This document shows positions 7,331-16,539 of a stretch of DNA of 47,105 bases, piece after piece. Position numbers and translations under genes: made by a program. Where the stretch lies: NCBI RefSeq assembly GCF_937891315.1, contig NZ_CALAGI010000015.1, positions 1 to 47,105 of the forward strand, given 5' to 3'. This stretch comes from an uncultured Amaricoccus sp. GTDB lineage: Bacteria; Pseudomonadota; Alphaproteobacteria; Rhodobacterales; Rhodobacteraceae. Position 1 is the first letter of the stretch. Every line of letters starts with the position of its first letter. The notes beneath the pieces were generated by a model. It was not told where the DNA came from and searched no databases. It was given only the letters and a program-made list of their open reading frames with translations.

Positions 7331-8009
7331 CGCGCTTCAGGTCTGGGCGCACGAGCTGCGCGACCACCTGAAGGTTTCCCATATCGTCTACCACACGGTG
7401 AAGCAGAACGGCGAAAACGTTGGCGCCTTCACCTACGACATCGACTGGGTCCGGCGGTACATCGAGAAGAACTACAAGGCCATCGACCCGGTCGTGCTCG
7501 GCGCGGTGCGGCGCTTCCACCCGATCGACTGGAAGACGCTGGATTGGTCGAGCCAGCATGCACGCGCCTTCCTGCGCGAGGCGATCGCCGCCGGGGTCGG
7601 AAATCAAGGCTGGTCGATCCCGCTCTGGGGGCCGAACGGCGAATTCGCGATGTTCACGGTGAACCACAGGTGCGACGATACGGAATGGGCGCGGATCACG
7701 GCGGAGCGGGCGAAGGACTTCCTGCTGATCTCGCATCTCGTTCATCAGCAGGCGAAGCGGATCATCCAGCGCGAGGTGGCCGAACCGACGGCCGAACTCT
7801 CGCCTCGGGAACGCGAGGCGCTGACGCTGCTCAGTATCGGGCTCAGTCGGGCCGAAGTCGCGGATTCGCTGAAGATTTCCGAGAACACGCTGCGGGCCTA
7901 TGTCGACTCCGCGCGGCACAAGCTCGGGGCGATGAACATCACCCACGCGGTCGCCGTGGCGCTTGCCCGCGGGGTGATCGGCCCTTCCGAGGCGTTGCCT
8001 AAATATTAA
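7272..8009 (+). CDS. LuxR-family quorum-sensing transcriptional regulator
   Basis: 245 residues. The N-terminal autoinducer-binding domain (about 15-165) keeps the usual ligand-pocket pattern: Trp59 and Tyr63 in DWVRRYIEKNY, Asp72-Pro73 in AIDPV, tryptophans 87 and 91, and Gly123 in LWGPNGEF. The C-terminal GerE/LuxR helix-turn-helix (about 175-235) reads LSPREREALTLLSIGLSRAEVADSLKISENTLRAYV in pieces. It should bind an acyl-homoserine lactone made by the LuxI encoded 74 bases downstream and act on lux-box-like sites. GTG 7272 is the first possible start, because an in-frame stop lies at 7263. GGAAGG abuts it closely, which suggests translation depends on coupling to the upstream small ORF. 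Confidence 0.93.
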   Translation: MSRDNLELVLERLQTATSIDALQVWAHELRDHLKVSHIVYHTVKQNGENVGAFTYDIDWVRRYIEKNYKAIDPVVLGAVRRFHPIDWKTLDWSSQHARAFLREAIAAGVGNQGWSIPLWGPNGEFAMFTVNHRCDDTEWARITAERAKDFLLISHLVHQQAKRIIQREVAEPTAELSPREREALTLLSIGLSRAEVADSLKISENTLRAYVDSARHKLGAMNITHAVAVALARGVIGPSEALPKY

Positions 8010-8052
8010 TCGAGCGCACGGTCGGACATCGTTAACTGCGATTCCCTAATAA

Positions 8053-8081
8053 AGTACTCCTGACATAGAGACAGGAGCACT
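8053..8081 (+). promoter_or_regulatory. lux-box-like dyad overlapping the luxI ribosome-binding site
   Basis: AGTACTCCTG (8053-8062) and CAGGAGCACT (8072-8081) are inverted repeats with 9 of 10 positions matching and a 9-base spacer. The CTG-N9-CAG core is close to the CTG-N10-CAG core of lux boxes. The right arm contains AGGAG, the luxI ribosome-binding site, and ends two bases before ATG 8084. That position is unlike an activating lux box, which sits upstream of the promoter. Confidence 0.6.
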
Positions 8082-8083
8082 GA

Positions 8084-8716
8084 ATGATCCGTTTTATTTA
8101 CGCTGACAACCTTCGGAGCTTCCCCGTCCTTGCAGAAAGCATGTTTCGTGATCGGGCTGAGCAATTCAAGCATCGGCTTGGTTGGGACGTTACTGTAAAT
8201 GAATACGGTTGGGAACGCGACGAATACGATGCGCTGAACCCGCTCTACGTCATTTGGGAAGGTCCGGACGGGCGCCACATGGGTTCGATGCGCACGCTGC
8301 CCACCCTCGGCCGCAACATGGTCGCAGAACATTTCCTGGATCTTACCGACGGCGTGACCATTGCCAGCCCCTTCATCTGGGAATGCACCCGCTTCTGCCT
8401 GTCGCCGAATGCCAAGCCTGGCGTGGCCGCCGGCCTGCTGCTCGCCGGCTGCGAAATGGGCCTGCGGTTCGGCCTCGAACAGTCGATCGGCGTGTTCGAT
8501 GCGCGCATGCCGCGGATCTATGGCCGGATCGGCTGGATGCCCGATGTGATCGGCACGGCCGGCGAGGGCCGCGACGCGATCAGCGTCGGTATCTGGCACA
8601 TCACCGAGGAAGCCCGCGCCGAGATCTCGGAACGCAGCGGCATCCCGCTCGATGTCGTCGCCGGCTGGTTCGACGCCTCCTTCAACTCGCGGCTGCCCGA
8701 GCAGCAGGTCGCCTGA
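8084..8716 (+). CDS. Acyl-homoserine-lactone synthase, LuxI family
   Basis: 210 residues. It makes N-acyl-homoserine lactone from S-adenosylmethionine and an acyl carrier (acyl-ACP or acyl-CoA). The residues conserved in LuxI enzymes are present: Arg24, Phe28 and Trp34 in the N-terminal part, Asp46 and Asp49, Arg70 in GSMRTLP, Phe84, and Glu100 with Arg103 in IWECTRF. The acyl chain cannot be told from the sequence. AGGAG lies 7 bases upstream of ATG 8084, inside an inverted repeat. The first ~50 codons are noticeably less GC-rich than the rest. It forms a cognate pair with the LuxR encoded immediately upstream. Confidence 0.95.
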   Translation: MIRFIYADNLRSFPVLAESMFRDRAEQFKHRLGWDVTVNEYGWERDEYDALNPLYVIWEGPDGRHMGSMRTLPTLGRNMVAEHFLDLTDGVTIASPFIWECTRFCLSPNAKPGVAAGLLLAGCEMGLRFGLEQSIGVFDARMPRIYGRIGWMPDVIGTAGEGRDAISVGIWHITEEARAEISERSGIPLDVVAGWFDASFNSRLPEQQVA

Positions 8717-8791
8717 CCCCTCCGCCACGCTGGTCTCCGTCGCGCGCAGCCGCTACCAAAGGGCGGCGAGCGCGGGCGACGAAGGGGCCAG

Positions 8792-10306
8792 ATGGAGTTT
8801 TCGGCGGATCAGGCGCGGGCGCGGGACAGGATCGCCGCCCTTCTGCGGGCGGCGGGCGTCGATCTCGACGAGGGCACGCTGCTGCCCGAGGGCACGGAGC
8901 CACGGGCGACGCTCGCGGTGCTCGGCAAGGCCGGATCGGGCAAGACCATGCTGCTGGCCGCCTTGGTGCGCGGCCTGATCGCCGCCGGGGTCGAGCCGAT
9001 CTCGGCCGACTACGAAAGCCGGCGGAACCGGTCGCGGCGGACGCTCGCGGTGCTGGCCCCGACCAACAAGGCGGCGAGCGTGCTGCGCCAGCGCGGTGTT
9101 CCGGCGACCACGATCCACCGCATCCTCTATACCCCGCTCTACCATCCCGACTACGAGGCGATCGCCGAATGGCTGACCGGCAAGGCCGAGCGGCCGGCGG
9201 TCGAGGGCCTGACCGAGGCCGCGCTCGACCGGGCGCTCGCCTTCTATGCCACCCACGCCTCGATTCCGGGCGCGCTGGCGAGCGCGGGCCTGCGGGGCTC
9301 GGACTTCATCAAGGGCTGGAAGCGCCGCGACGAGCCGCTCGACATCGGCCTCGTCGATGAAGCCTCGATGCTTGATGCCAAGCAGTTCGCCGATCTTCGC
9401 GAGCTGTTCGGCACGCTGGTCATCTTTGGCGATCCGGCGCAGCTCGCACCGGTAGGCGGCTCGGACGGCATGGTGTTCGACGCCATGCCCGAGGAGGCGA
9501 AGCTTCATCTCGCGCGGGTGCATCGGCAGGCGGCGGACAATCCGATCCTCGATCTCGCCCACGCGCTCGGCGACCCCGACCTCGACTTTCCCGGCTTCGA
9601 GCGCCTGCTGCGCGAGGCGGCGGCGCGCGACGATCGGGTGGTGGTCGCGCAGCGGGCGGACGCGGATGCGATGGCGCGCGCTCCGGCGCTGGTCTGGCGC
9701 AACGCGACGCGGGTGCGGTTGATCCAGGGGTTCCGCTCGGTGCATGGCGCGCCGGAGGACGCGCTGCTGCCGGGAGAGCCGCTGGTCTGCGACGGGATCG
9801 AGCTGCCGCTGAAGCATCGCAAGAAGCGGATGGATCTGGAGGCGCGCGGGCTCATCAAGGGCACGCAAGCGATCTATCTCGGCCCGGGGCGGCGTCCCGG
9901 CTTCAGTCGCCTGCATCTGCCGGGCGCGGAGGATCCCGATCTGAGCGTCGCCAGCATCATCCAGATCGAGGCGCCGGGGCGCGAGGAGCCCTTCATCCCG
10001 ACGGCGGCCAGCATGGGCGTGGTGTTCCTGCATGGCGCGGCGGTGACGATCCACAAGGCCCAAGGCTCGCAATGGCCGGAGACGCAGGTCTTCGCGCCCG
10101 ATCTCTACGCGGCGGCGCATTCGGGCCGGGTAGAGTCGGGCGTACCGCTCTGGAAGCGGCTCGCCTACGTCGCGATCACCCGCGCCGAGGAACGGCTGAT
10201 CTGGGTGACGCGCTACGCGATCTCCCGACCCATCGCCCCGCTCGGCACCGCCGATCTGGAGCGCCCCGCGCCGACGCTGCGGCTGGAGGCCGAGGTCGCC
10301 GAATGA
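8792..10306 (+). CDS. RecD-like superfamily 1 DNA helicase
   Basis: 504 residues. It is an ATP-dependent SF1B-type helicase (RecD/Dda-like). Motifs in order are Walker A GKAGSGKT (45-52), LAVLAPTNKAA (Ia), IGLVDEASMLD (Walker B), VIFGDPAQLAPVG (III), AAVTIHKAQGSQW (V) and LAYVAITRAEERLIW (VI). It lacks the RecBCD-specific N-terminal region, so this is a stand-alone helicase of uncertain pathway, probably DNA repair or replication-fork processing. GAAGGGG just upstream supports ATG 8792. It is convergent with the next gene, leaving only four bases between them. Confidence 0.92.
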   Translation: MEFSADQARARDRIAALLRAAGVDLDEGTLLPEGTEPRATLAVLGKAGSGKTMLLAALVRGLIAAGVEPISADYESRRNRSRRTLAVLAPTNKAASVLRQRGVPATTIHRILYTPLYHPDYEAIAEWLTGKAERPAVEGLTEAALDRALAFYATHASIPGALASAGLRGSDFIKGWKRRDEPLDIGLVDEASMLDAKQFADLRELFGTLVIFGDPAQLAPVGGSDGMVFDAMPEEAKLHLARVHRQAADNPILDLAHALGDPDLDFPGFERLLREAAARDDRVVVAQRADADAMARAPALVWRNATRVRLIQGFRSVHGAPEDALLPGEPLVCDGIELPLKHRKKRMDLEARGLIKGTQAIYLGPGRRPGFSRLHLPGAEDPDLSVASIIQIEAPGREEPFIPTAASMGVVFLHGAAVTIHKAQGSQWPETQVFAPDLYAAAHSGRVESGVPLWKRLAYVAITRAEERLIWVTRYAISRPIAPLGTADLERPAPTLRLEAEVAE

Positions 10307-10310
10307 CGCC

Positions 10311-11078
10311 CTACCGCTTGGCGAGGCGGAAGGCGGTATTGGCGGTCCAGCCGGCGAAGAGGGCGAGGGCGACGGCGAGCAGACCATAGAGAAACGGCTC
10401 ATGCCGCGAGAGGTTGAACAGCCAGCGCTCGATCCCGGCCTTGTAGACCCGCACGGTCGTTCCGCCGGTGCTGATCACCGTCCGGTCGCGCACCAGGAAG
10501 AACTCGGCGGCGTAGTCGCCCTCGACAAGATTCGACGGCATGTTGAACCGGGCCTGGAACAGCGTCTCCTCGGCGAGATCGACGCCCTCGTCATCCTCGG
10601 AATAGAGGCCGCGTTCCTTGCGCAAGCGCACCACCGCCTGGGTAAAGCTGTCCGTATCCGGGATCAGCAGATTGCCCTCGACCCGCCGGACAGCCTGGTC
10701 CATGCCGATCCCGTGGCGCAGTTGCTCGGTCTCGGTCAGCAGTTCGTCGATCGGGCCGGTGCTGGCGATGGCGTAGAAGCTCGGCGCGTCGCGGATGCGC
10801 ACGGTTTCGGTATTGAGCCAGATTCCGAGGCGGCGGTCCTTGCGCCGTACGGTCACCAGCCGCTCCGGCCCTTTCAGCGTGATGACGATGCCGAGCGGCG
10901 GCATGTCTTCGGGGATTGGCGCGTCGCGGCGCACGGCGCCGAAGACGAAGATCTCCGACCCGTCGTAGTTCGCGGTCAGCGCGATGCTCTCGGTGCTGAT
11001 GCCGGTGACGACGCTTTCCTGCGCCCGCGCGAGGGACGCGAGAAACAGCGCGAGAAGCAGGATGAGGACCGGCCGCAC
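10311..11078 (-). CDS. TIGR02186 family membrane-anchored periplasmic protein
   Basis: 255 residues. The protein has an N-terminal signal peptide (MRPVLILLLALFLASLARA), a periplasmic domain beginning ESVVTGISTESIALTANYDGSEIFVFGAVRR, and a C-terminal membrane helix (FLYGLLAVALALFAGWTANTAF) with a short basic tail. This matches a conserved alphaproteobacterial family of unknown function that is typically encoded beside a TauE/SafE exporter, as here. GTG 11078 lies one base after the stop of the TauE gene, so the two are co-translated. It is probably an accessory subunit of that transporter, but no mechanism is known to me. Confidence 0.85.
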   Translation of the reverse strand: MRPVLILLLALFLASLARAQESVVTGISTESIALTANYDGSEIFVFGAVRRDAPIPEDMPPLGIVITLKGPERLVTVRRKDRRLGIWLNTETVRIRDAPSFYAIASTGPIDELLTETEQLRHGIGMDQAVRRVEGNLLIPDTDSFTQAVVRLRKERGLYSEDDEGVDLAEETLFQARFNMPSNLVEGDYAAEFFLVRDRTVISTGGTTVRVYKAGIERWLFNLSRHEPFLYGLLAVALALFAGWTANTAFRLAKR

Positions 11079-11079
11079 C

Positions 11080-11991
11080 TCAGCCCGCCGCGATGGAATA
11101 GAGCTCGGACGGCTCGATCACGAGATCGAGGAACAGCCGCAGGCAGACGAGCAGCACGACGCTTGCGAGCAGGATCCGCAATTGCTCCGCCCGCAGCCGC
11201 GCCGCGAAGGCGACACCGATCTGCGCGCCGATCACGCCGCCGATCAGCAGGATGAGCGCCAGCACGATATCGACGGACTTGTTCTCGACCGCCTGCAGGA
11301 TGGTGGTGAAGCTGGTGACGAACAGGAACTGGAAGACCGAGGTTCCGACGACGACCTTGGTCGGCATGCCGATGATATAGATCATCGCCGGCACCATGAC
11401 GAAGCCGCCGCCGACCCCCATCACGGCGGCGAGGACGCCGACGATCGCGCCGATGGCGAAGGGCGGGATGGCGCTGACATAGAGGTTCGAGGTGCGGAAC
11501 CGCATCTTGAGCGGCAATCCGTGCGCCCAGGTATGGCGACGCCGGGGTGCCAGCGCGGCGTTCGGATCCTTGGCCCGGCGCAGGGCGCGCAGGCTCTCGT
11601 TGAACATCAGGCTGCCGATCACCCCGAGCATCAGCACATAGAGCAGGCTGATCACCAGTTCGAACTGCCCGGCCTTGCGCAGGGCGGTGAAGACGGCGAC
11701 CCCGATCCAGGAGCCGATGACGCCGCCGACCAGCAGCACGAAGCCCATCTTGAAATCGACGGTCTTGCGTTTCACATGCGCGAGCAGGGCGGAGAAGGAA
11801 GATCCGGCGATCTGGTTCGCCGCCGAAGCCACCGCCACCGCGGGCGGGATGCCGATGAAGAAGAGGAGCGGCGTCAGGATGAAGCCGCCGCCCACGCCGA
11901 ACATGCCGGACAACACCCCCACCATCGCTCCGATGCCGAGGAGCAGGAACGCGTCCACGGACACCTCGGCGATGGGAAGATAGATCTGCAT
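11080..11991 (-). CDS. TauE/SafE family anion (sulfite-type) transporter
   Basis: 303 residues with eight or so hydrophobic segments in two homologous halves. Each half starts with the family glycine motif (GVLSGMFGVGGGFILTPLLF and GVLAAVMGVGGGFVMVPAMI). Members export sulfite, sulfoacetate or related organic anions, or import them in some species. A loop of about 45 residues (ALRRAKDPNAALAPRR...) separates the halves. It is the first gene of a two-gene operon with the TIGR02186 protein. Substrate is unknown; no sulfonate pathway gene is visible nearby. Confidence 0.88.
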   Translation of the reverse strand: MQIYLPIAEVSVDAFLLLGIGAMVGVLSGMFGVGGGFILTPLLFFIGIPPAVAVASAANQIAGSSFSALLAHVKRKTVDFKMGFVLLVGGVIGSWIGVAVFTALRKAGQFELVISLLYVLMLGVIGSLMFNESLRALRRAKDPNAALAPRRRHTWAHGLPLKMRFRTSNLYVSAIPPFAIGAIVGVLAAVMGVGGGFVMVPAMIYIIGMPTKVVVGTSVFQFLFVTSFTTILQAVENKSVDIVLALILLIGGVIGAQIGVAFAARLRAEQLRILLASVVLLVCLRLFLDLVIEPSELYSIAAG

Positions 11992-12095
11992 GATGAACCT
12001 GAGCCGGCCTCAGGGTCAGGCTTAGCGGTTCCCGCCGCGGGTTTCACCTGCAAAGTCGGTCAACCGCCCGGTTCGCGGCGCGTTCCCGCGGCGGA

Positions 12096-12899
12096 TCAGG
12101 TCGCGGCCGACCCGAGCGCGCGCAGATAGCCGCGCAGCACCCGCTCGAGCTTGGCCGCGCCGAGCGGGGCCATGGCCTTGGTATGTTCGTGGCTCAGCAC
12201 CTCGGCGCTCATGCCGGCGGCCATGTTGGTGATCGTCGAGATCGCGGCGCAGCGCATCCCGAGGAAGCGGGCGAGGATCACCTCCGGTACCGTCGACATG
12301 CCGACCGCGTCGGAGCCGAGCAGATGGAGCGCCCGGATCTCGGCCGGCGTCTCGAAGCTGGGCCCCGAGTACCAGGCATAGACCCCGTCGAGGAGCGGAA
12401 CACCCGCCGCCGCCGCCGCCGCGCCCAGCGCGACGCGCATCGCGGGATCGTAGGCATCGACCATATTCACGAATCGCGCGTCCGTCGGCTCGCCGATCAG
12501 CGGATTGCGCCCCGAGAAATTGATATGGTCGCGGATCAGCATCAGCTCGCCCGGCGGGATGTCGGGCCGGAAGGATCCCGCCGCGTTGGTCAGGATCAGC
12601 TCTTTCGCCCCGAGATCGCGCAGCGCCTCCAATGGCGCGCGCATCACCCCGGCGTCGCCCTTCTCGTAGTAGTGCGCGCGGCCGCCGAGCACGGCGACGC
12701 GCACGCCTTCGAGATCGCCGACCACGAGCTTCGGATTGTGGCCCGAGACGCCCGCGTGCGGAAAGCCGGGCAGGTCGGCATAGTCGATGGCGACGCCGTC
12801 CACCGCCTCGGCGAGATGGCCGAGGCCGGAGCCGAGGATCAGGCCGATCCTGACCGGCGCGTCGCCCACCCGGGCGCGGATGCTCTCGGCCAATCCCAT
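12096..12899 (-). CDS. punA: Purine nucleoside phosphorylase (6-oxopurine type)
   Basis: 267 residues. It cleaves purine nucleosides with phosphate to free base and ribose-1-phosphate. Family motifs are IGLILGSGLGHLAE, FPHAGVSGHNPKLVVG, GGRAHYYEKGD, LTNAAGSF, YAWYSGPSFETPAEIRAL, DAVGMSTVPEV and ISTITNMAAGMS. The Asn in ITN is the residue that selects 6-oxopurines (inosine, guanosine) in trimeric PNPs. ATG 12899 has AAGGA eight bases upstream; ATG 12917 would overlap the preceding permease gene. It is the last gene of the nucleoside-uptake operon, so imported nucleosides are presumably phosphorolysed directly. Confidence 0.9.
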   Translation of the reverse strand: MGLAESIRARVGDAPVRIGLILGSGLGHLAEAVDGVAIDYADLPGFPHAGVSGHNPKLVVGDLEGVRVAVLGGRAHYYEKGDAGVMRAPLEALRDLGAKELILTNAAGSFRPDIPPGELMLIRDHINFSGRNPLIGEPTDARFVNMVDAYDPAMRVALGAAAAAAGVPLLDGVYAWYSGPSFETPAEIRALHLLGSDAVGMSTVPEVILARFLGMRCAAISTITNMAAGMSAEVLSHEHTKAMAPLGAAKLERVLRGYLRALGSAAT

Positions 12900-12900
12900 T

Positions 12901-13866
12901 TCAGCGTTCCTTGACATAGGGTCGGCCTCCGGCCTTCGGCGGGATCGCCTTGCCGACAAAGCCGGCGAGGATGACCACGGTCAGGATATAGGGCAGGGCC
13001 TGCATGAACTGCACCGGGACGGTAAAGTCGCCGATGGATATGCCCTGGTAGCGGATGCCCACGGCCTCGAGCAGGCCGAACAGCAGGCAGGCGCCGAGCG
13101 CCGGCCAGGGGCGCCATTTGGCGAAGATGAGCGCGGCCAGCGCGATGAAGCCCTTGCCGGCCGTCATGTCGCGGACAAAGCCGGCCGACATGCCGGTCGA
13201 GAGATAGGCGCCGGCGATGCCGCAGAGCACGCCGCAGATGATCACGGCGGCGTAGCGCTGGCGCGTCACCGAGACGCCGGCGGTATCGACCGCGCCCGGA
13301 TTTTCGCCCACCGCGCGCAGGCGCAGGCCGAAGCGGGTGCGGAACAGCACCCACCAGGTCAGCGGCACCGTGAGGAGCGCGACATAGACGAGGATATTGT
13401 TGCCGGAAATCAGGTGCTGATAGATCGGGCCGATCACCGGCACGCGGCCGATGCTTTCGGCGAAGGGCAGGGTGACTGGATTGAACCGCTGCGCTCCGGA
13501 GAGCTGCGGGGTCTGGCCGCCCATCTTGAACCAGTTCTGGCCGACGAGCGCGGTGAGGCCGGAGGCGAGGAAATTGATCGCGACGCCCGAGATGAGCTGG
13601 TTGCCCTTCAGCGTGATCGAGGCGAGGCCATGGATCGCCGCCAGCGCCAGTGAGGCGCCGATCCCGGCGACGAGCCCGATCCAGGCCGAGCCGCTGACCG
13701 CCGATACCGCCCCGGCGAGGAAGGCCGCGGCCAGCATCTTGCCCTCGAGCCCGATGTCGAATACGCCCGCCCGCTCGGAATAGAGCCCGGCGAGGCAGGC
13801 GAGCAGTAGCGGCGTCGCCAGGCGCAGGCTCGATCCCGCGATCTGAAGGATTGTGGCGAAATCCAT
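12901..13866 (-). CDS. Nucleoside ABC transporter permease 2
   Basis: 321 residues, multiple membrane spans, of the branched-chain/ribose-type permease fold used with BMP binding proteins (YufQ/NupQ-like). The N-terminus LRLATPLLLACLAGLYSERAGVFDIGLEGKML is characteristic, as are NFLASGLTALVGQNWFK and LRAVGENPGAVDTAGV. Its ATG overlaps the stop of the upstream permease by one base (13866), and the next gene, PNP, begins within a few bases of its stop. It forms the membrane heterodimer with the 364-residue permease. Confidence 0.92.
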   Translation of the reverse strand: MDFATILQIAGSSLRLATPLLLACLAGLYSERAGVFDIGLEGKMLAAAFLAGAVSAVSGSAWIGLVAGIGASLALAAIHGLASITLKGNQLISGVAINFLASGLTALVGQNWFKMGGQTPQLSGAQRFNPVTLPFAESIGRVPVIGPIYQHLISGNNILVYVALLTVPLTWWVLFRTRFGLRLRAVGENPGAVDTAGVSVTRQRYAAVIICGVLCGIAGAYLSTGMSAGFVRDMTAGKGFIALAALIFAKWRPWPALGACLLFGLLEAVGIRYQGISIGDFTVPVQFMQALPYILTVVILAGFVGKAIPPKAGGRPYVKER

Positions 13867-14960
13867 CAGCCGCCTCCGCCCAGCCGCGCGAACATCCGCT
13901 CCACCGGCACCCGCGTCAGGTTTTCCAGCGCGCCGGTGAACAGGATGACCAGTGCCTGGATCACCACGATCATCTCGCGGCTGATGCTCGGCATCTCGAA
14001 GGCTAGCTCGGCGCCGCCCTGGTAGAGGATGCCGAACAGGATCGCGGCGAGCACGACCCCCACCGGATGCGACCGTCCCATCAGCGCGACGGCGATGCCG
14101 ACGAAACCGGCGCCGCCCACATAGTCGAGCACCAGCCGGTGCTGGTAGCCCATCACCACGTTCAGGGCCATCATCCCCGACATGGCGCCGGAGATCAGCA
14201 TGACGACGATGGTGATCCGCACCGGGTCGATGCCGGCATAGACCGCCGCCGGCTCGGAAAAGCCGAAGGCGCGCAACTCGTAGCCGAGCCGGGTCCGCCA
14301 GATCAGCGCCCAGGTCAGGAACGCCGCCAGCAGAGCGAGCAGCGAGGTCAGGTTCATTGGCGTGCGCGATACCTTGATCCCGACCGCCGCCAGCATTTCA
14401 TGCACGAAGGGCAGATGCGCGCCCGCCGCGAAGTTGCGGGATTCGGGCGCCATCGACCCCGGCACCTTCAGCACATTGACCAGCAGATAGACGACCAGCG
14501 CCGAGGCGATGAAATTGAACATGATCGTGGTGATGACCACGTGGCTGCCGCGTTTCGCCTGCAGATAGCCGGGAACGAAGGCCCAGGCGGCGCCGAACAG
14601 GCCGGCGCCGAGGATCGCCAGCGGCAGCGTCAGCAGCCAGTGCGTGTGGTCGAGCGTCAGGCAGACCAGCGTCACGCCGATGCCGCCGAGCGCGGCCTGC
14701 CCCTCGCCGCCGATATTGAACAGGCTCGCGTGAAAGGCGATGGCGACCGCCAGTCCGGTGAAGACGAAGGTGGTCGCGTAATAGAGCGTGAAGCCGATGC
14801 CGTAGGATGAGCCGAGCGAACCGGTGATCAGGATTCGCACCGCCCGGATCGGATCCTCGCCGATGAACAGCACGACCAGCCCGGCGAAGAAGAAGGCGAG
14901 CAGCAGGTTGATCGCCGGGATCAGCGCGAGGTCGGCCCAGCGGGGCAGCGTCGCCTTCAC
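13866..14960 (-). CDS. Nucleoside ABC transporter permease 1
   Basis: 364 residues, hydrophobic throughout, of the YufP/NupP-like permease family. Typical blocks are FTGLAVAIAFHASLFNIGGEGQAALGGIG, HVVITTIMFNFIASALVVYLL, LRAFGFSEPAAVYAGI and GGAGFVGIAVALMGRSHPVGVV. The GTG start overlaps the stop of the ATPase gene by four bases (GTGA, 14957-14960). It works with permease 2, the duplicated ATPase and the periplasmic BMP protein to import nucleosides. Confidence 0.92.
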   Translation of the reverse strand: MKATLPRWADLALIPAINLLLAFFFAGLVVLFIGEDPIRAVRILITGSLGSSYGIGFTLYYATTFVFTGLAVAIAFHASLFNIGGEGQAALGGIGVTLVCLTLDHTHWLLTLPLAILGAGLFGAAWAFVPGYLQAKRGSHVVITTIMFNFIASALVVYLLVNVLKVPGSMAPESRNFAAGAHLPFVHEMLAAVGIKVSRTPMNLTSLLALLAAFLTWALIWRTRLGYELRAFGFSEPAAVYAGIDPVRITIVVMLISGAMSGMMALNVVMGYQHRLVLDYVGGAGFVGIAVALMGRSHPVGVVLAAILFGILYQGGAELAFEMPSISREMIVVIQALVILFTGALENLTRVPVERMFARLGGGG

Positions 14961-16537
14961 GCCGCGCCCCGCGCCGTCGGGTCGATGCCGGCCATCAGCA
15001 GTCCAAGCTCCCGTTCGTCCGTGGTGCCGGCCGCGCGCTCGCCCGAGATGCGGCCGTCGAACATGACGAGGATCCGGTCGCTGAGCGCCTGAATCTCGTC
15101 GAGTTCCACCGAAACGAGGATCAGCGCCTTGCGCCGGTCGCGCAGCGCGACGAGCTGCTGGTGGATGAACTCGATCGCACCGATATCGACGCCCCGGGTC
15201 GGCTGGCCGACGAGCAGCACATGCGGGTCACGCTCGATCTCGCGTGCCAGCACGATCTTCTGCTGGTTGCCGCCGGAGAAATTCGCGGTCTTCAGATCGC
15301 AGCTCGGCGGACGGATGTCGAACCGCTCGATCCCTTCGCGGGCGAGGTCGCGGATCGCGGCGCGGTTGAGCGTGGTCAACGGCCCGCCGAACCGCGCCTC
15401 GTACTGATAGCCGAAGAAGGAATTTTCCCATTGCGCGAACGGCATGACGAGGCCGCGGCGATGGCGGTCCTCCGGCACATGGGCGATGCCCAGCACGCGG
15501 CGGTCGTCGGCATTGGTCGTGTGGCGGAGGTCGAGCGGCCTGCCCTTGAACAGCACTTCGCCGCTTGTCGCGGCGCGCATGCCGGCCAGAATTTCCAGCA
15601 GCTCGGACTGGCCGTTGCCGGCCACGCCGGCGATGCCGAGGATCTCGCCCTCGCGCACCGAGAAGCTGACCGAGCGCAGCCGCTCCACGCCCTGCGCGTC
15701 GACGAGGCGCAGGTTCCGCACGTCGAGCGTCACCGGCCCGGGAGTCGCCGCCGCCTTTTCCACGCGCAGCAGAACGCGCCGGCCGACCATGAGTTCGGCG
15801 AGCTCGGCCGGGCTGGTCTCGGCGGTGGTCAGCGTGCGGACCATCTCGCCCCGGCGCATGACGCTGACCGCGTCGGTGATCGCCATGATCTCGCGGAGCT
15901 TGTGGGTGATGAGGATGATCGTCTTGCCCTGCTCGCGCAGGAAGCCGAGGATCCGGAACAGATGATCCGCCTCGGCCGGGGTCAGCACGCCGGTCGGCTC
16001 GTCGAGGATCAGGATATCGGCCTGGCGATAGAGCGCCTTCAGGATCTCCACCCGCTGCTGCAATCCGACCGACAGATCGCCGACCACCGCGTCGGGATCG
16101 ACCTCGAGCTCGTATTCGGTTTCGAGCCGCGTCAGTTCGGCCCGCGCCTTGCTGATCGAAGGGCCGAGCAGCGGTCCGTCCTCGGTGCCGAGGATGATGT
16201 TCTCGAGCACGGTGAAGGGTTCGACCAGCATGAAATGCTGGTGGACCATGCCGATACCGGCGCGGATCGCCGCCTGGCTGTCGGTGATCGACGCCGGCGC
16301 GCCATTCACGCGGATCTCGCCGGCGTCGGCCGTGTAGAAGCCGTAGAGGATCGACATCAGTGTCGATTTGCCGGCGCCGTTCTCGCCGACGATGCCGTGG
16401 ATCGTGCCCCGCTGGACGGTGAGGTGAATGTCCCTGTTGGCCTGAACGGGGCCGAAGCTCTTGGAAATGCCGATCAGTTCGATCGCGGGGGCGGCGTCCG
16501 TCCGTTCCTCCGCGGCAAGGCTCGCGGCGCTTGCCAC
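14957..16537 (-). CDS. Nucleoside ABC transporter ATP-binding protein (two ABC domains)
   Basis: 526 residues with two nucleotide-binding domains. Domain 1 has Walker A GENGAGKST, signature LSVGLQQRVEI and Walker B ILILDEPTGVLTP. Domain 2 has a degenerate Walker A (GVAGNGQSE), signature FSGGNQQKIVLARE, and VLLVGQPTRGVD in place of a normal Walker B Asp-Glu. This asymmetry is usual for the RbsA/XylG/YufO group. The GTG start at 16537 follows the TAG stop of the BMP gene by two bases. It powers the permease pair encoded next. Confidence 0.94.
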   Translation of the reverse strand: MASAASLAAEERTDAAPAIELIGISKSFGPVQANRDIHLTVQRGTIHGIVGENGAGKSTLMSILYGFYTADAGEIRVNGAPASITDSQAAIRAGIGMVHQHFMLVEPFTVLENIILGTEDGPLLGPSISKARAELTRLETEYELEVDPDAVVGDLSVGLQQRVEILKALYRQADILILDEPTGVLTPAEADHLFRILGFLREQGKTIILITHKLREIMAITDAVSVMRRGEMVRTLTTAETSPAELAELMVGRRVLLRVEKAAATPGPVTLDVRNLRLVDAQGVERLRSVSFSVREGEILGIAGVAGNGQSELLEILAGMRAATSGEVLFKGRPLDLRHTTNADDRRVLGIAHVPEDRHRRGLVMPFAQWENSFFGYQYEARFGGPLTTLNRAAIRDLAREGIERFDIRPPSCDLKTANFSGGNQQKIVLAREIERDPHVLLVGQPTRGVDIGAIEFIHQQLVALRDRRKALILVSVELDEIQALSDRILVMFDGRISGERAAGTTDERELGLLMAGIDPTARGAA

Positions 16538-16539
16538 GC

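Noticed and set aside
8753..10402. 549-codon minus-strand frame across the helicase gene
   Set aside because: Low-complexity Arg-rich product with no motif; the plus-strand frame has all helicase motifs.
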